NCBI GenBank assembly: GCA_023424995.1
Contig: JAFADH010000183.1
Span: 27,308 to 91,307, forward strand
Direction of reading: 5' to 3'
DNA: 64,000 bases
Origin: Bacillota bacterium
Lineage (GTDB): Bacteria > Bacillota > Clostridia > Lachnospirales > Lachnospiraceae
The translations under genes were made by a program, and so were the position numbers. Numbering within the stretch: the first letter of the stretch is position 1; every line of letters begins with the position of its first letter. The notes under the pieces were generated by a model that made no database searches, had not been told where the DNA came from, and saw only the letters and a program-made list of their open reading frames with translations. Below, one piece after another: positions 1 through 9,296 of the stretch.

Positions 1-1
1 G

Positions 2-1339
2 GAGAAATGCCCGGAGGACACTCTGCGAAGATACCCTTTCGCTCTGCTGTCCTTCTGTTATCAGCTTTATCTTGGGGGATACCGGGAAGCGTACCGTAAG
101 CTGTGCCGGCTGGTGGAGACAGCTGCCGGAGAGCAGGCGGATTTTAATCCGGGTGAAATAAGAAGAATCAGAGGAGAGCTTGCCATGGTCTGGGCTCTGG
201 ATGCTTATAATGATATTAATAAGATGCATCAATTCCACGAGGCTGCCTGGGATATACTTAAGGAGCCCACAAGCCAAAGATATGAAGGACCCATGACCTT
301 CGGCAGCGCTTCGGTCCTCTATATGTTCCATCGCAAGGCCGGCAATCTGGAGGGAGAGCTGAAGGATATGGACGAATATCTGCCCTGCTATAACAGGCTG
401 ACCAGAGGACACGGCGCCGGCGCCGACAGTGTCATGAGAGCGGAAGCACTTCTTATGAGAGGGAAAGACAATGAGGCGGAGATCCTGTGCTACAAAGCGC
501 TCTATGATGCACAGAATAACCAGCAGATCAGTATCAGCATCTGCGCCGAACTGGTCCTTGCCCGTATGGCTATTATGAGAGGCAGCACGGATAATTATCT
601 CACCGCCATACAGAATATACAGGATTATGCGGCAAAAAGTCCGTTATTGTATGTATTGCGCATGGTGGATTACAGCATATCCCTTCTTAATCTTGTGCTT
701 GGTATCCGCGATAATGTGGCTGCCTGGCTGTATGATATGGAGAATATCAAGAAGGTGCTGTATACCCCGGCGGTTCCCTTTGCCAGGCTGCTTTATTCAA
801 AGCTTCTGCTGCTTGATAAGCGTCATAATGAGCTGTATGGGATCACACAGGCTTTCCTGGAGGAGGCGGGAAGCTTCCCCTATATTATACCTCAGATATT
901 CCACTATATCTTTCTTGCCATTGCAGATTACCGTCATAAAAACGACAGTAAGGCCGGAGAACATCTTATGGATGCACTGGCCCTGGCGCTTCCGGACAAA
1001 ATCTACCTTCCCTTTGCACAGCAGGGAGAAGAAATCGTGGCGATGCTTGAGATGGTGCGGTATCGGGCACATGATAAAGAGTCGATGGATGCCTTGCTGG
1101 CTCTGTGCAGGCGTCAGGAGAGGGGAGCGTCCGTTATCAGGAAATCCCTTGTAATTAACAAATCCCCTCTGACCATAAGAGAGCGGGAGGTCGCCGTACT
1201 AGCCAGAGACCGGCTGAGTGCCAGAGAAATTGCAGATAAGCTGTATATATCGGAGGCTACGGTCAGGACGATCTTAAAAAATATCTATAGCAAGCTGGAT
1301 ATCCATTCGAAACAAGAATTGAATTTGGTTGAAATATGA
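2..1339 (+). CDS. LuxR-family (MalT-like) transcriptional regulator, 5' end outside window
   Basis: The reading frame is open from base 2, upstream of the first possible GTG at 113, so this is the C-terminal part of a longer protein. About 370 residues of helical, TPR-like sequence, as in the signal-sensing arm of MalT/LAL-type regulators, precede a C-terminal LuxR helix-turn-helix. That domain is visible as SPLTIREREVAVLA followed by AREIADKLYISEATVRTILK in the last 60 residues. The family binds DNA as an activator. Its ATPase domain, if present, would lie outside the window. A strong terminator follows, so it is probably not part of the che operon, although it could regulate it. The family call is firm; the ligand and targets cannot be inferred. 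Confidence 0.85.
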   Translation, partial: EKCPEDTLRRYPFALLSFCYQLYLGGYREAYRKLCRLVETAAGEQADFNPGEIRRIRGELAMVWALDAYNDINKMHQFHEAAWDILKEPTSQRYEGPMTFGSASVLYMFHRKAGNLEGELKDMDEYLPCYNRLTRGHGAGADSVMRAEALLMRGKDNEAEILCYKALYDAQNNQQISISICAELVLARMAIMRGSTDNYLTAIQNIQDYAAKSPLLYVLRMVDYSISLLNLVLGIRDNVAAWLYDMENIKKVLYTPAVPFARLLYSKLLLLDKRHNELYGITQAFLEEAGSFPYIIPQIFHYIFLAIADYRHKNDSKAGEHLMDALALALPDKIYLPFAQQGEEIVAMLEMVRYRAHDKESMDALLALCRRQERGASVIRKSLVINKSPLTIREREVAVLARDRLSAREIADKLYISEATVRTILKNIYSKLDIHSKQELNLVEI

Positions 1340-1414
1340 CGAAAGTTATGTTAAATAGCAGTAATATGTCATAATAAACAGAAATACCTCAAAATGGGGT
1401 ATGAATAAAACCGT

Positions 1415-1448
1415 AATCTGCTGTATTTTACAAACAGCAGATTTTTTT
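1415..1448 (+). terminator. Rho-independent terminator of the LuxR-type gene
   Basis: A perfect 10-bp stem (AATCTGCTGT with ACAGCAGATT) and 9-nt loop run into a 7-T tract. It separates the upstream regulator from the chemotaxis operon. Confidence 0.85.
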
Positions 1449-1494
1449 CGTCCGGCGAGGGAGTCTGTCGGATAAATTAAAAGGGGGAAGAGGT

Positions 1495-3555
1495 TTGGAA
1501 AATAGTTTTACATATGAACCCATGCTGGATATCTACATATATGAGACGACCCAGAATACCTGGCAGTTGGAGCAATGCATCCTGACAAGTGAAAAAGCAA
1601 ATTGCTTTACACCGGATACAGTGAACGAGATATTCAGAATAATGCATACCATAAAAGGTTCTTCTGCCATGATGCTGTACAATAATATCGCTTCTCTGGC
1701 CCATTCCATGGAAGACCTTTTTTATTTCATCAGGGAAGGGCAGCCAGAGAATTTGGATTGTGCATACTTATCGGACTTGCTTCTGGAAGGCATTGATTTT
1801 ATTAAGCTGGAGCTTGAAAAAGTAAAGAATGCCAGTACCCTGGATGGGGATCCGGCTCTTTTAATTCAAAATATACAGGATTTTTTAATATCCATTAAGG
1901 ATACGGCTGAACCGGATCAGGGGAGCAGGACGCAGCTGCAGGCACGTCCTCAGGAACAGCAGCAGTATTACCTGGCCCAGAGCAGGAATACCGGCAGCCC
2001 CGCTCTAAGCTGCTATGAGGCAATCATTCACTTTGACGACGGCTGTGAGATGGAAAATATCCGGGCATATGCCGTCATCCACAATCTGAAGGAATTCGTG
2101 GATGAATATGCCCATTATCCGGAAGACCTGATTGAAGATATGGAAAGTATACGGATAATACGGGAGCAGGGGTTTCGCATTATAATCCGCAGTGATAAGG
2201 GCCTGAGGGAATTTCATGAGTTTTTCAGCAGGACGGCATTTGTCAGGGATATAGAGATAAATGAATTGAATGAGAAAGAAGGCAATACCACATCAAAGAA
2301 AACAGACGGGCGGAAGGCGGCTGCAGCCGCACAGAATATTCTGACCAGAGAGCAGGCCGAAAGCTTCCGGGCGGACAACAGGAGCAATCATCAGAATATG
2401 ATCAGTGTGGATGTTATGAAGCTGGATAAGCTGATGGATCTGATGGGAGAGATGGTGATCGCGGAAGCCATGGTGACCCAGAATCCGGAGCTGGCGGATC
2501 TTAAGCTGAACAGCTTCTATAAGGCGTCCCGCCAGCTTCGCAAGATTACCGGTGAGCTGCAGGATATGGTGATGTCCATACGGATGGTCCCGTTATCGGC
2601 GACCTTTCATAAGATGCACCGTATTGTCAGGGACATGAACCGGAAGCTGGGCAAAGAGGCCGAGCTTGTATTGATCGGACAGGAAACAGAGGTGGACAAG
2701 AACATTATAGAGCATATTTCCGATCCTCTGATGCATCTGGTACGTAATTCCATCGATCATGGGATCGAGCCGCCGGAGGAGAGGATCGCCGGGGGTAAGC
2801 CCGGAGCGGGACAGATCATCCTGGAGGCAAGAAACGCAGGCAGCGACGTAATGATCACTGTCAAGGATGACGGCAGAGGACTTAGCAGGGATAAGATCCT
2901 TCAGAAGGCCGTGAGGCAGGAATTAATCGGTAAACCGGTGCAGGAGCTTACGGACAGGGAAATATATAACCTCATCTTCCTCCCGGGCTTCTCCACCAAT
3001 GAAAATGTTACGGAATTCTCCGGACGGGGAGTCGGCATGGATGTTGTGGTGAAGAATCTGGAAGCGATCGGCGGGACGGTAAATGTGGACAGCAGCGAAG
3101 GAGCGGGCACGGTAACGACGCTGAAGATACCCCTGACGCTGGCTATCATCGACGGAATGAATATCAGGGTAGGAAACGCAACCTATACCCTGCCTACCAC
3201 CTCCATCCAGGAGACCTTCCAGGCGAAACAGAAGGATATCATAATCGATCCGGAGCATAATGAGATGATTATGGTACGGGGAGTCTGCTATCCCATCCTC
3301 CGGCTGCACCAAATCTACTCCGTGGAGACACGGGTCACGGAGCTGACGAAGGGAATTATGCTTATGGTGGAGCAGGACGAGAAGCGGGTATGCCTATTCG
3401 CCGACGAGCTGCTGGGCCAGCATCAGGTGGTGGTGAAATCCCTGCCCGCTTATCTGAGGGAAAAGAAGAAGGTGGACGGGCTGGCAGGCTGCACGCTCCT
3501 GGGAGACGGAAGCATCAGCCTGATTCTGGGTATCGGCAGTCTGGTCAATATATAA
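1495..3555 (+). CDS. cheA: Chemotaxis histidine kinase CheA
   Basis: Autophosphorylating kinase of the chemosensory array, 686 residues. The P1 HPt domain carries the phosphoacceptor in HTIKGSS (His51). A P2-like docking domain lies at about 172-260. The P3 dimerisation helices lie around 300-365. The P4 ATPase has the N box at HLVRNSIDHG (Asn418), the G1 box DDGRG (458-462) and a second glycine box GRGVGMD. The P5 CheW-like domain fills the C-terminus. The start is TTG, chosen because an AGGGGGAAGAGG Shine-Dalgarno lies directly upstream and no better start exists. It is the first gene of cheA-W-R-B-D. All domains look intact, so it should be active. Confidence 0.96.
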   Translation: MENSFTYEPMLDIYIYETTQNTWQLEQCILTSEKANCFTPDTVNEIFRIMHTIKGSSAMMLYNNIASLAHSMEDLFYFIREGQPENLDCAYLSDLLLEGIDFIKLELEKVKNASTLDGDPALLIQNIQDFLISIKDTAEPDQGSRTQLQARPQEQQQYYLAQSRNTGSPALSCYEAIIHFDDGCEMENIRAYAVIHNLKEFVDEYAHYPEDLIEDMESIRIIREQGFRIIIRSDKGLREFHEFFSRTAFVRDIEINELNEKEGNTTSKKTDGRKAAAAAQNILTREQAESFRADNRSNHQNMISVDVMKLDKLMDLMGEMVIAEAMVTQNPELADLKLNSFYKASRQLRKITGELQDMVMSIRMVPLSATFHKMHRIVRDMNRKLGKEAELVLIGQETEVDKNIIEHISDPLMHLVRNSIDHGIEPPEERIAGGKPGAGQIILEARNAGSDVMITVKDDGRGLSRDKILQKAVRQELIGKPVQELTDREIYNLIFLPGFSTNENVTEFSGRGVGMDVVVKNLEAIGGTVNVDSSEGAGTVTTLKIPLTLAIIDGMNIRVGNATYTLPTTSIQETFQAKQKDIIIDPEHNEMIMVRGVCYPILRLHQIYSVETRVTELTKGIMLMVEQDEKRVCLFADELLGQHQVVVKSLPAYLREKKKVDGLAGCTLLGDGSISLILGIGSLVNI

Positions 3556-3584
3556 ACCGATGGGTAAAGAAGGGAGACAATAAA

Positions 3585-4076
3585 ATGTCACAAGCAGATA
3601 TAATCAACCTCGAAGAAGAGGAGGACACCCTGAAGGGAAAATATCTTATATTCTCCATGGGAACCGAGATGTACGGGATGGAGATCAAGTATATTACGGA
3701 AATCATCGGAATCCAGCCGATCACGGCGGTTCCGGAGATGCCGGACTATGTCAGGGGCATTACGAACCTGAGGGGAAAGATAATTCCCGTGATGGATGCC
3801 CGCCTTCGGTTTAAGAAGGCTGCCAGGGATTACGATGACAGGACCTGCATCATTGTAATCGACACCAATGATATCTCTATCGGATTAATCGTAGACAGCG
3901 TATCCGAGGTCCTGGCCATGAGCGATGAGGACATCGCGCCTCCGCCGGAGATCAATAAGGGCGGACACCGATACATAAAGGGAGTGGGCAAAGCCGGCGG
4001 GAATGTGAAGCTTTTGCTGGATTGTGAGAAGCTTTTGACGGATGATGAAGTGAATCTGATTAATAACATAAATTAA
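3585..4076 (+). CDS. cheW: Chemotaxis coupling protein CheW
   Basis: Scaffold protein linking chemoreceptors to CheA, 163 residues, a single CheW SH3-like domain. Recognisable segments are YGMEIKYITEII, the receptor-binding PDYVRGITNLRGKIIPVMD and DGVS-type region GLIVDSVSEVL. The ATG at 3585 is preceded by GAAGGGAGAC at a suitable distance. The same frame is open further upstream into cheA, but that extension lacks CheW similarity and is rejected. It follows cheA by 29 bases. Confidence 0.95.
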   Translation: MSQADIINLEEEEDTLKGKYLIFSMGTEMYGMEIKYITEIIGIQPITAVPEMPDYVRGITNLRGKIIPVMDARLRFKKAARDYDDRTCIIVIDTNDISIGLIVDSVSEVLAMSDEDIAPPPEINKGGHRYIKGVGKAGGNVKLLLDCEKLLTDDEVNLINNIN

Positions 4077-4094
4077 TGGAGGCCGGCAAGTCGG

Positions 4095-4922
4095 ATGGTT
4101 GTTATAAACGAGAAGGAATTTAAACAATTTTCGGAGTATATCCGAAGGAATTACGGCATCTATTTCAAAGAGGAAAAAAAGAGCCTGGTTGCCGGCAGAC
4201 TGAACAATCTGCTCACCGGTATGGATATCCATAATCTGAAGGAATATATGGATTACGTGGAAGCCGATAAGACGGGACGGGCTGCCGCCGACATGCTGGA
4301 TAAGCTTACTACCAATTATACCTTCTTCCTAAGAGAAGCGGAGCATTTTTACTATTTTAGGGACAAGGTTCTACCATATCTGGTTAATACAGTAAGGGAT
4401 AAAGATCTTCGCGTCTGGAGCGCGGCCTGCTCTACCGGCGAAGAACCCTATACTCTGGCGATGATCATGGATGAATTTTTTGGCCGGGAGAAATCGGTAT
4501 GGGATACCAGGATCCTGGCCACGGATATCGCCAGCAGTGTTTTAGCCAGTGCAAGGACGGGGATCTACCGGAAGGAAAAGCTGGAGGATCTGCCGGAGAC
4601 ATGGAGAAAAAGGTATTTCAAATCCTATGATGCGGAGAATAGTATCCTGATTGACAGGATAAGAGAGGAAGTCATCTTTGCCAACCTGAATCTGATGGAT
4701 CTCTCCTTTCCCTTTAAACGCAGGATGCATGTGATATTCTGCAGGAATGTTATGATCTATTTTGATAATAATACCAAGGATGAACTCATTGAGAGGCTGT
4801 ATGACGCAATGGAGCCGGGAGGCTTCCTGTTCATCGGCCATTCAGAGGGGCTAAACCGTGATAAGACCCGCTTCCGCTATGTGATGCCGGCTGTCTATCG
4901 AAAGGAGCAGGGGACATGGTAA
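4095..4922 (+). CDS. cheR: Chemoreceptor glutamate methyltransferase CheR
   Basis: SAM-dependent methyltransferase that methylates receptor glutamates, 275 residues. An N-terminal helical CheR domain (about 1-75) is followed by the Rossmann methyltransferase domain. That domain carries the SAM-binding loop SAACSTGEEPYTLAM and the conserved FCRNVMIYFD. It ends in an ATGGTAA overlap with cheB, indicating translational coupling. GGAGG lies 12 bases before the ATG, slightly far but without a better alternative. No C-terminal pentapeptide-binding extension is visible. Confidence 0.95.
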   Translation: MVVINEKEFKQFSEYIRRNYGIYFKEEKKSLVAGRLNNLLTGMDIHNLKEYMDYVEADKTGRAAADMLDKLTTNYTFFLREAEHFYYFRDKVLPYLVNTVRDKDLRVWSAACSTGEEPYTLAMIMDEFFGREKSVWDTRILATDIASSVLASARTGIYRKEKLEDLPETWRKRYFKSYDAENSILIDRIREEVIFANLNLMDLSFPFKRRMHVIFCRNVMIYFDNNTKDELIERLYDAMEPGGFLFIGHSEGLNRDKTRFRYVMPAVYRKEQGTW

Positions 4923-5941
4923 ATCAGAAGAAGATCCGGGTGCTGGTGGTGGATGACAGTCTTGTATCCAGGGAATTCATTACCAGGGGTATCCTGGCCG
5001 ACCCGATGATCGAGATCGCCGCGGTGGCAGCGGATCCCTTCGAAGCCAGGGATAAGATACTTAAGGTGCATCCGGATGTCATTACCTGCGATGTTGAGAT
5101 GCCCAGGATGAATGGGATCGAATTCGTCCGGAGGCTGCTTCCCCAATATTATGTACCCATTGTCATGGTCAGTGCCGTCAGCAACGCAGTTTTCGAGGCC
5201 ATGGCAGCGGGAGCGGTGGATTTCGTAGTGAAGCCCGATATGCGGTCGCCTTCGGCCAATGAGATATTCCTCCGGGATCTGATTCAGAAGATAAAGGCGG
5301 CTTCCGCCGCAAAGCAGACCGCGGCGGGGAGCGAAAAACCGCGCAATGCGGTTACGGGCAGGCTGGGTCCCGATGAAGGCAGAATAATCGCAATCGGAGC
5401 CTCCACGGGGGGAACCGAGGCAATATACAGTATTTTGAAAGACTTGCCCGCGACAGTTCCCGGAATAGTGATAGTCCAGCATATTCCGCCGGTGTTCTCC
5501 CAGATGTATGCCGCACGCCTGAATAGTCAGACCGTGCTTGCGGTGAAGGAAGCCGAGACCGGGGATGTGATAGAACCGGGGAAGGTGTTCGTTGCACCGG
5601 GTGACCGGCATATGAAGATAGTGAGGCTGGGAAACCGGTATAAGATAGAGTGCTTTCACGGAGAAAAGGTCAACGGACACTGTCCCTCCGTAGATGTCCT
5701 GTTCGATTCGGTGGCCAGAGAGTCGAAAGGCAATGCGGTGGGTATCCTGCTTACAGGCATGGGCTATGACGGAGCGAGAGGGCTGCTGGGGATGCGCCGT
5801 AAAGGCTGCAGGACCATAGGCCAGGATGAAGCCTCCGCAGTCGTGTACGGAATGCCGAAGGTAGCGTACGATGTGGGCGCCGTAGAGAAGCAGGTATCCC
5901 TGGATGCCATACCGCAGGTACTTTTTGATATGTTAAGTTGA
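4916..5941 (+). CDS. cheB: Chemotaxis response regulator / methylesterase CheB
   Basis: Removes receptor methyl groups and deamidates receptors under CheA control, 341 residues. The N-terminal REC domain has the acidic pair VVDDS, the phosphoacceptor Asp59 in CDVEMPRMNG and the KP motif in VDFVVKP. A linker of about 35 residues leads to the CheB methylesterase domain, with the Ser nucleophile in GASTGGTEA, His in QHIPP and Asp in TGMGYDGARG, so the triad is complete. It overlaps cheR by 7 bases. Confidence 0.96.
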   Translation: MVNQKKIRVLVVDDSLVSREFITRGILADPMIEIAAVAADPFEARDKILKVHPDVITCDVEMPRMNGIEFVRRLLPQYYVPIVMVSAVSNAVFEAMAAGAVDFVVKPDMRSPSANEIFLRDLIQKIKAASAAKQTAAGSEKPRNAVTGRLGPDEGRIIAIGASTGGTEAIYSILKDLPATVPGIVIVQHIPPVFSQMYAARLNSQTVLAVKEAETGDVIEPGKVFVAPGDRHMKIVRLGNRYKIECFHGEKVNGHCPSVDVLFDSVARESKGNAVGILLTGMGYDGARGLLGMRRKGCRTIGQDEASAVVYGMPKVAYDVGAVEKQVSLDAIPQVLFDMLS

Positions 5942-5958
5942 AAGGCATGGGATAAAAA

Positions 5959-6429
5959 ATGGTAAGGATCGTAGGAATGGGAGAATTGGTGGTTACCGAC
6001 AAGGAGGAGGATATTCTCAGAACCTTTGCACTGGCCAGCTGCGTGGCGGTAACCGTGTATAGTCCGGAGAGAAAGACAGCGGGCATGATTCATGTGGTTC
6101 TGCCTTTTCCCCTGGATTCAAAGGACAGGAAGGAACGGCCCGGATATTTTGCAGAGACGGGGATCCCGTTATTAATCGATAAGATGTGCAATGAATACCG
6201 CTGCAGGAAGGAAGAGCTGCTCATCCATATGTACGGCGGAGCGGATTCCATGCGAAATCATGATATTTACAGGGTGGGCAATAAGAATATCGACGCTGTT
6301 AGAAATATTCTGATGAAAATGGGACTGCCCGTATGCAAGGCGGACCTAAGAGGGAATGAAAGCAGATCCCTGGTCATGGAAGTTAAGACCGGTTCAGTAG
6401 AGGTATACAGGCAGCCGCTCATGGCATAA
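5959..6429 (+). CDS. cheD: Chemoreceptor glutamine deamidase CheD
   Basis: CheD deamidates receptor glutamines and in Firmicutes also tunes CheA activity, 156 residues. The family signature is present: start region MGELVVTDKEED, catalytic Cys in LASCVAVTVY and catalytic His in GMIHVVLP. The GGAD segment and terminal Val/Tyr-rich strand are typical. CheC, the usual partner in Bacillus, is not in the window. The Shine-Dalgarno is weak (AAAGG, 13 bases away). It lies 17 bases after cheB. Confidence 0.93.
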   Translation: MVRIVGMGELVVTDKEEDILRTFALASCVAVTVYSPERKTAGMIHVVLPFPLDSKDRKERPGYFAETGIPLLIDKMCNEYRCRKEELLIHMYGGADSMRNHDIYRVGNKNIDAVRNILMKMGLPVCKADLRGNESRSLVMEVKTGSVEVYRQPLMA

Positions 6430-6439
6430 GGAGGTGCGC

Positions 6440-8479
6440 ATGCAGTTTCTTAATATGCAGGAAGCAGACCGTGTAAAGTACATAACAGCCGCCCTGACCT
6501 GTATCGGGGATGGATTGATAATTACCGACCGGCAGGGCCGGGTGCAGTATATCAACCAGGCAGGAGAAAGACTGACCGGCTGGAGTAATGAAGAAGCAGC
6601 CGGGAGATCCTTCGGGGAGGTATTCCCCCTGGTGGATTATTTTACGGGAGAACCCCTGGAGAGTCCGCTGCCCGCAGCGATACAGTCAAAAGATGCCGTA
6701 GGACTGCGCAATCATTCCGCCCTGGCGGCAAGGAATGGAAGAACGCTTTTTCTGTCGGCCAGCTGTTCTCCCATCTGCCTGGAGGACTGGGGCATCAGCG
6801 GAACAGTGACGGTATTTCGCGATATCAACCGCATTAAAAGTATCGAGTATGAAATCGAGAAGGAAAAGAATAATTTAAAGAATGTTCTGGAAGCCCTGCC
6901 CACGGGGATCTTGCTGGTGGGGGAAGGTGCTGTCGTAAAGTGGGTCAATCAGCCTGTCCTGGATATGTTTCATATCACTAAGGAGCATGTAATAGGCAGA
7001 TGCTTCGGGGATGCGACCCATTGCATCTACAGCCTTGAAAAGGGATGCGGCAACCATGAACGGTGCCGGTTCTGCGAGATCAGGCAGAATATCATTAAAG
7101 GGATCACAGAGGACCGGGGGAATATGGATGTGGTTATCAAGCGGTCCTTCCTTGTTGATTTGGAAGAACACTGCTACTGGCTTCAGATTAATTTCATACC
7201 TCTAACCACTACGGAGGAAAAGCAGATTGTAATTGCCATTGAAGACATCACGGAGCAAAAGAACTATGAAGAAGTCCTGCAAAGGAGCAGGGATGAAGCA
7301 GAGTCTGCGAACCGGATCAAGAGTGAGTTTATTGCCAATATGAGCCATGAGATAAGGACTCCCCTGAATGGCCTTATCGGTATGATGGAGCTTCTTAAGA
7401 TGACGGATACCGACAGTGTCCAGAAGGAATATATCCGAATGGCGAAACAAAGTGCCGATTCCCTGCTCAGGGTGATTAACGACATTCTGGATATTTCAAA
7501 AATGGAGGCAGGAAAGATATCCATATCCAATATTAATTTTGATATCCTCGAATTAATGGAGGAGATCATAAAAATCCACAGAGTTCTTGCTGACAGCAGG
7601 AAATTGAAATTAATATATGAGGTCTCACCGGATACACCGGGAATTATCCGCGGAGACCCGGACCGTTTCAGGCAGATATTAAATAACCTGATCGGAAATG
7701 CCATTAAATTCACGAAAAGAGGACAAGTCCGGATTGATCTAAGGACTGCCGATCAAAACGGACCATATACCCGGCTGGAGTTCGTTATCTCCGACACGGG
7801 CATCGGTATCTCGGAAGAAAAGATGAATCTGCTTTTTAAGAGATTCAGCCAGGTGGACAGCTCCAACACCCGAAGGTACAGCGGAACCGGACTGGGACTT
7901 GCCATAAGCAAGCAATTGGCGGAGCTGATGGGCGGGACGATCCTGGCGGAGAGCGTGCCGGGACAGGGAAGCACCTTCCGATTTATTACGGGCTGCAATA
8001 CGGTTAATACCGTACAGGATCCGGAGCTGCAGTCCGCTGAACCAGCAGCTCCGATATTCGTAGATGACAGTGAGATCAATAATGTGATCCTGCCCAGGAC
8101 AGCACAGGCCGGCCGGATTATTATTATGGAGAATCAGACGGAAGAAGAGAGGTGCAGCCGGGTACGGCTGGATGAGAACGGAGAGATCATATTCGACCGG
8201 CAGGGTACGGCGGCAGCCAGGAGTGAGATTGCAGCCGAGCTGCATACGCTGGAACAGCTGTTCGGCGGGATATTGACGATGCTGGAGGAGGGCAGGTTTG
8301 CTGAGATGGAGGAGCCGGTGCATATGGTGAAGAAGGCGGCACTTCGCATTGACGACGATACGATGATGGATTTAGCATTCCGGGCGGAGCTTTCATTACG
8401 GAAGAATAAGTGGGAAGCCGCAGCGGATTATTGCCGGAGGATGATAGGTGAATTCAACACACGCTATAAGGAGGATTAA
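6440..8479 (+). CDS. PAS-PAS sensor histidine kinase with degenerate HPt-like C-terminus
   Basis: Soluble sensor kinase, 679 residues, with no membrane segment. PAS 1 spans about 10-135. PAS 2 (about 145-270) carries five cysteines (188, 195, 203, 209, 212). HisKA has the H box NMSHEIRTPLN (His303). HATPase has the N box NNLIGNAIKF, SDTGIGI and GTGLGLAIS. After 530 the sequence resembles an HPt four-helix domain (about 595-670) with His628 in HMVKKAA, where HPt domains normally read HxxKG. No receiver domain is present. ATG 6440 is preferred over GTG 6434 because AAGGAGG overlaps the GTG. It sits 3 bases before the next regulator gene, implying a pair within the chemosensory operon. Confidence 0.88.
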   Translation: MQFLNMQEADRVKYITAALTCIGDGLIITDRQGRVQYINQAGERLTGWSNEEAAGRSFGEVFPLVDYFTGEPLESPLPAAIQSKDAVGLRNHSALAARNGRTLFLSASCSPICLEDWGISGTVTVFRDINRIKSIEYEIEKEKNNLKNVLEALPTGILLVGEGAVVKWVNQPVLDMFHITKEHVIGRCFGDATHCIYSLEKGCGNHERCRFCEIRQNIIKGITEDRGNMDVVIKRSFLVDLEEHCYWLQINFIPLTTTEEKQIVIAIEDITEQKNYEEVLQRSRDEAESANRIKSEFIANMSHEIRTPLNGLIGMMELLKMTDTDSVQKEYIRMAKQSADSLLRVINDILDISKMEAGKISISNINFDILELMEEIIKIHRVLADSRKLKLIYEVSPDTPGIIRGDPDRFRQILNNLIGNAIKFTKRGQVRIDLRTADQNGPYTRLEFVISDTGIGISEEKMNLLFKRFSQVDSSNTRRYSGTGLGLAISKQLAELMGGTILAESVPGQGSTFRFITGCNTVNTVQDPELQSAEPAAPIFVDDSEINNVILPRTAQAGRIIIMENQTEEERCSRVRLDENGEIIFDRQGTAAARSEIAAELHTLEQLFGGILTMLEEGRFAEMEEPVHMVKKAALRIDDDTMMDLAFRAELSLRKNKWEAAADYCRRMIGEFNTRYKED

Positions 8480-8482
8480 CAG

Positions 8483-9217
8483 ATGAAAATACTGATTGCG
8501 GAAGACGATTTGGTCAGCAGAAGGTTCTTAAGTGAATTCCTGGGGAAATTCGGTGATTGCGATCTGGTTGTGGACGGACTGGAGACGATTGATGCATTTC
8601 TCATTGCACTTAAGGACAGGGATCCCTACCATTTGATATGTCTTGATATTATGATGCCGAAGGCTGACGGAGTGAAGACTTTAAAAGCAATTAGAGATCT
8701 GGAGAAGCAATATGGAATTACACCGGAAAACCGTGTGAAGATCATTATGACAACAGCGCTTGCAGATGCCCAGCTGGTTCGGACAGCATTTGAATATGGC
8801 TGCGAGGCGTATGCCGCAAAGCCTATCGATACGGCCAAGCTGATCCAGGTAATGGAAAAACTGGGGTTAGTAAAGGAAAAGAAAGTCTGGGAGAGCCCGG
8901 AGCCCGGAAACCATGATCAGAAGGAACTGTCCGCGGAGCATGAAGAGGCTGCCGGCATCAGGGACGGTTATTTTAAAAAGGTGAGGGCCTTGACGGATTA
9001 TCAGCTGGAAGTAACCATGGAAACCGGCACAAGCATCCATTTTGATTTTCGTACCCGGTTAAATACGGCGCGTTTCGGAATGTTAAAGGATGAAGAATTG
9101 TTCAAAAGTGTGAAGACGGACGGAGATTACCTGATCTTCAACAAAGCCGGCAGAATGCCGGTAAAGATTACCGCTTCGGAGTTTATGGATCTTGTTCTCA
9201 TTGACCGTACCAAATAG
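8483..9217 (+). CDS. Response regulator: REC domain fused to a DUF2442-like domain
   Basis: 244 residues. The N-terminal receiver has IAEDD, phosphoacceptor Asp55 in CLDIMMPKADG, the switch Thr in IIMTTALAD and KP in YAAKPID. After a charged linker, residues about 165-240 form a small beta-rich domain (TDYQLEVTMETGTSIHFDF, then LKDEELFKSVKTDG) that resembles DUF2442 rather than any DNA-binding or enzymatic output. The AGGAGG upstream is well spaced. Its likely phosphodonor is the adjacent kinase or CheA. In the absence of a cheY it may be the operon's CheY-like output, but that is inference. Confidence 0.82.
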   Translation: MKILIAEDDLVSRRFLSEFLGKFGDCDLVVDGLETIDAFLIALKDRDPYHLICLDIMMPKADGVKTLKAIRDLEKQYGITPENRVKIIMTTALADAQLVRTAFEYGCEAYAAKPIDTAKLIQVMEKLGLVKEKKVWESPEPGNHDQKELSAEHEEAAGIRDGYFKKVRALTDYQLEVTMETGTSIHFDFRTRLNTARFGMLKDEELFKSVKTDGDYLIFNKAGRMPVKITASEFMDLVLIDRTK

Positions 9218-9296
9218 AAGGGGGGAAACCCGGAGCATATATTTATTCCAATCAAACAGGAACAGCAAATCCAATTACATAAGGGGGAACTATTTC

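Noticed and set aside
3390..3584. Upstream extension of CheW in frame
   Set aside because: Overlaps the end of cheA and has no CheW similarity; ATG 3585 has a proper ribosome site.
4895..5680. 261-codon antisense ORF over cheB
   Set aside because: cheB has all catalytic residues on the + strand; antisense frame is a shadow.
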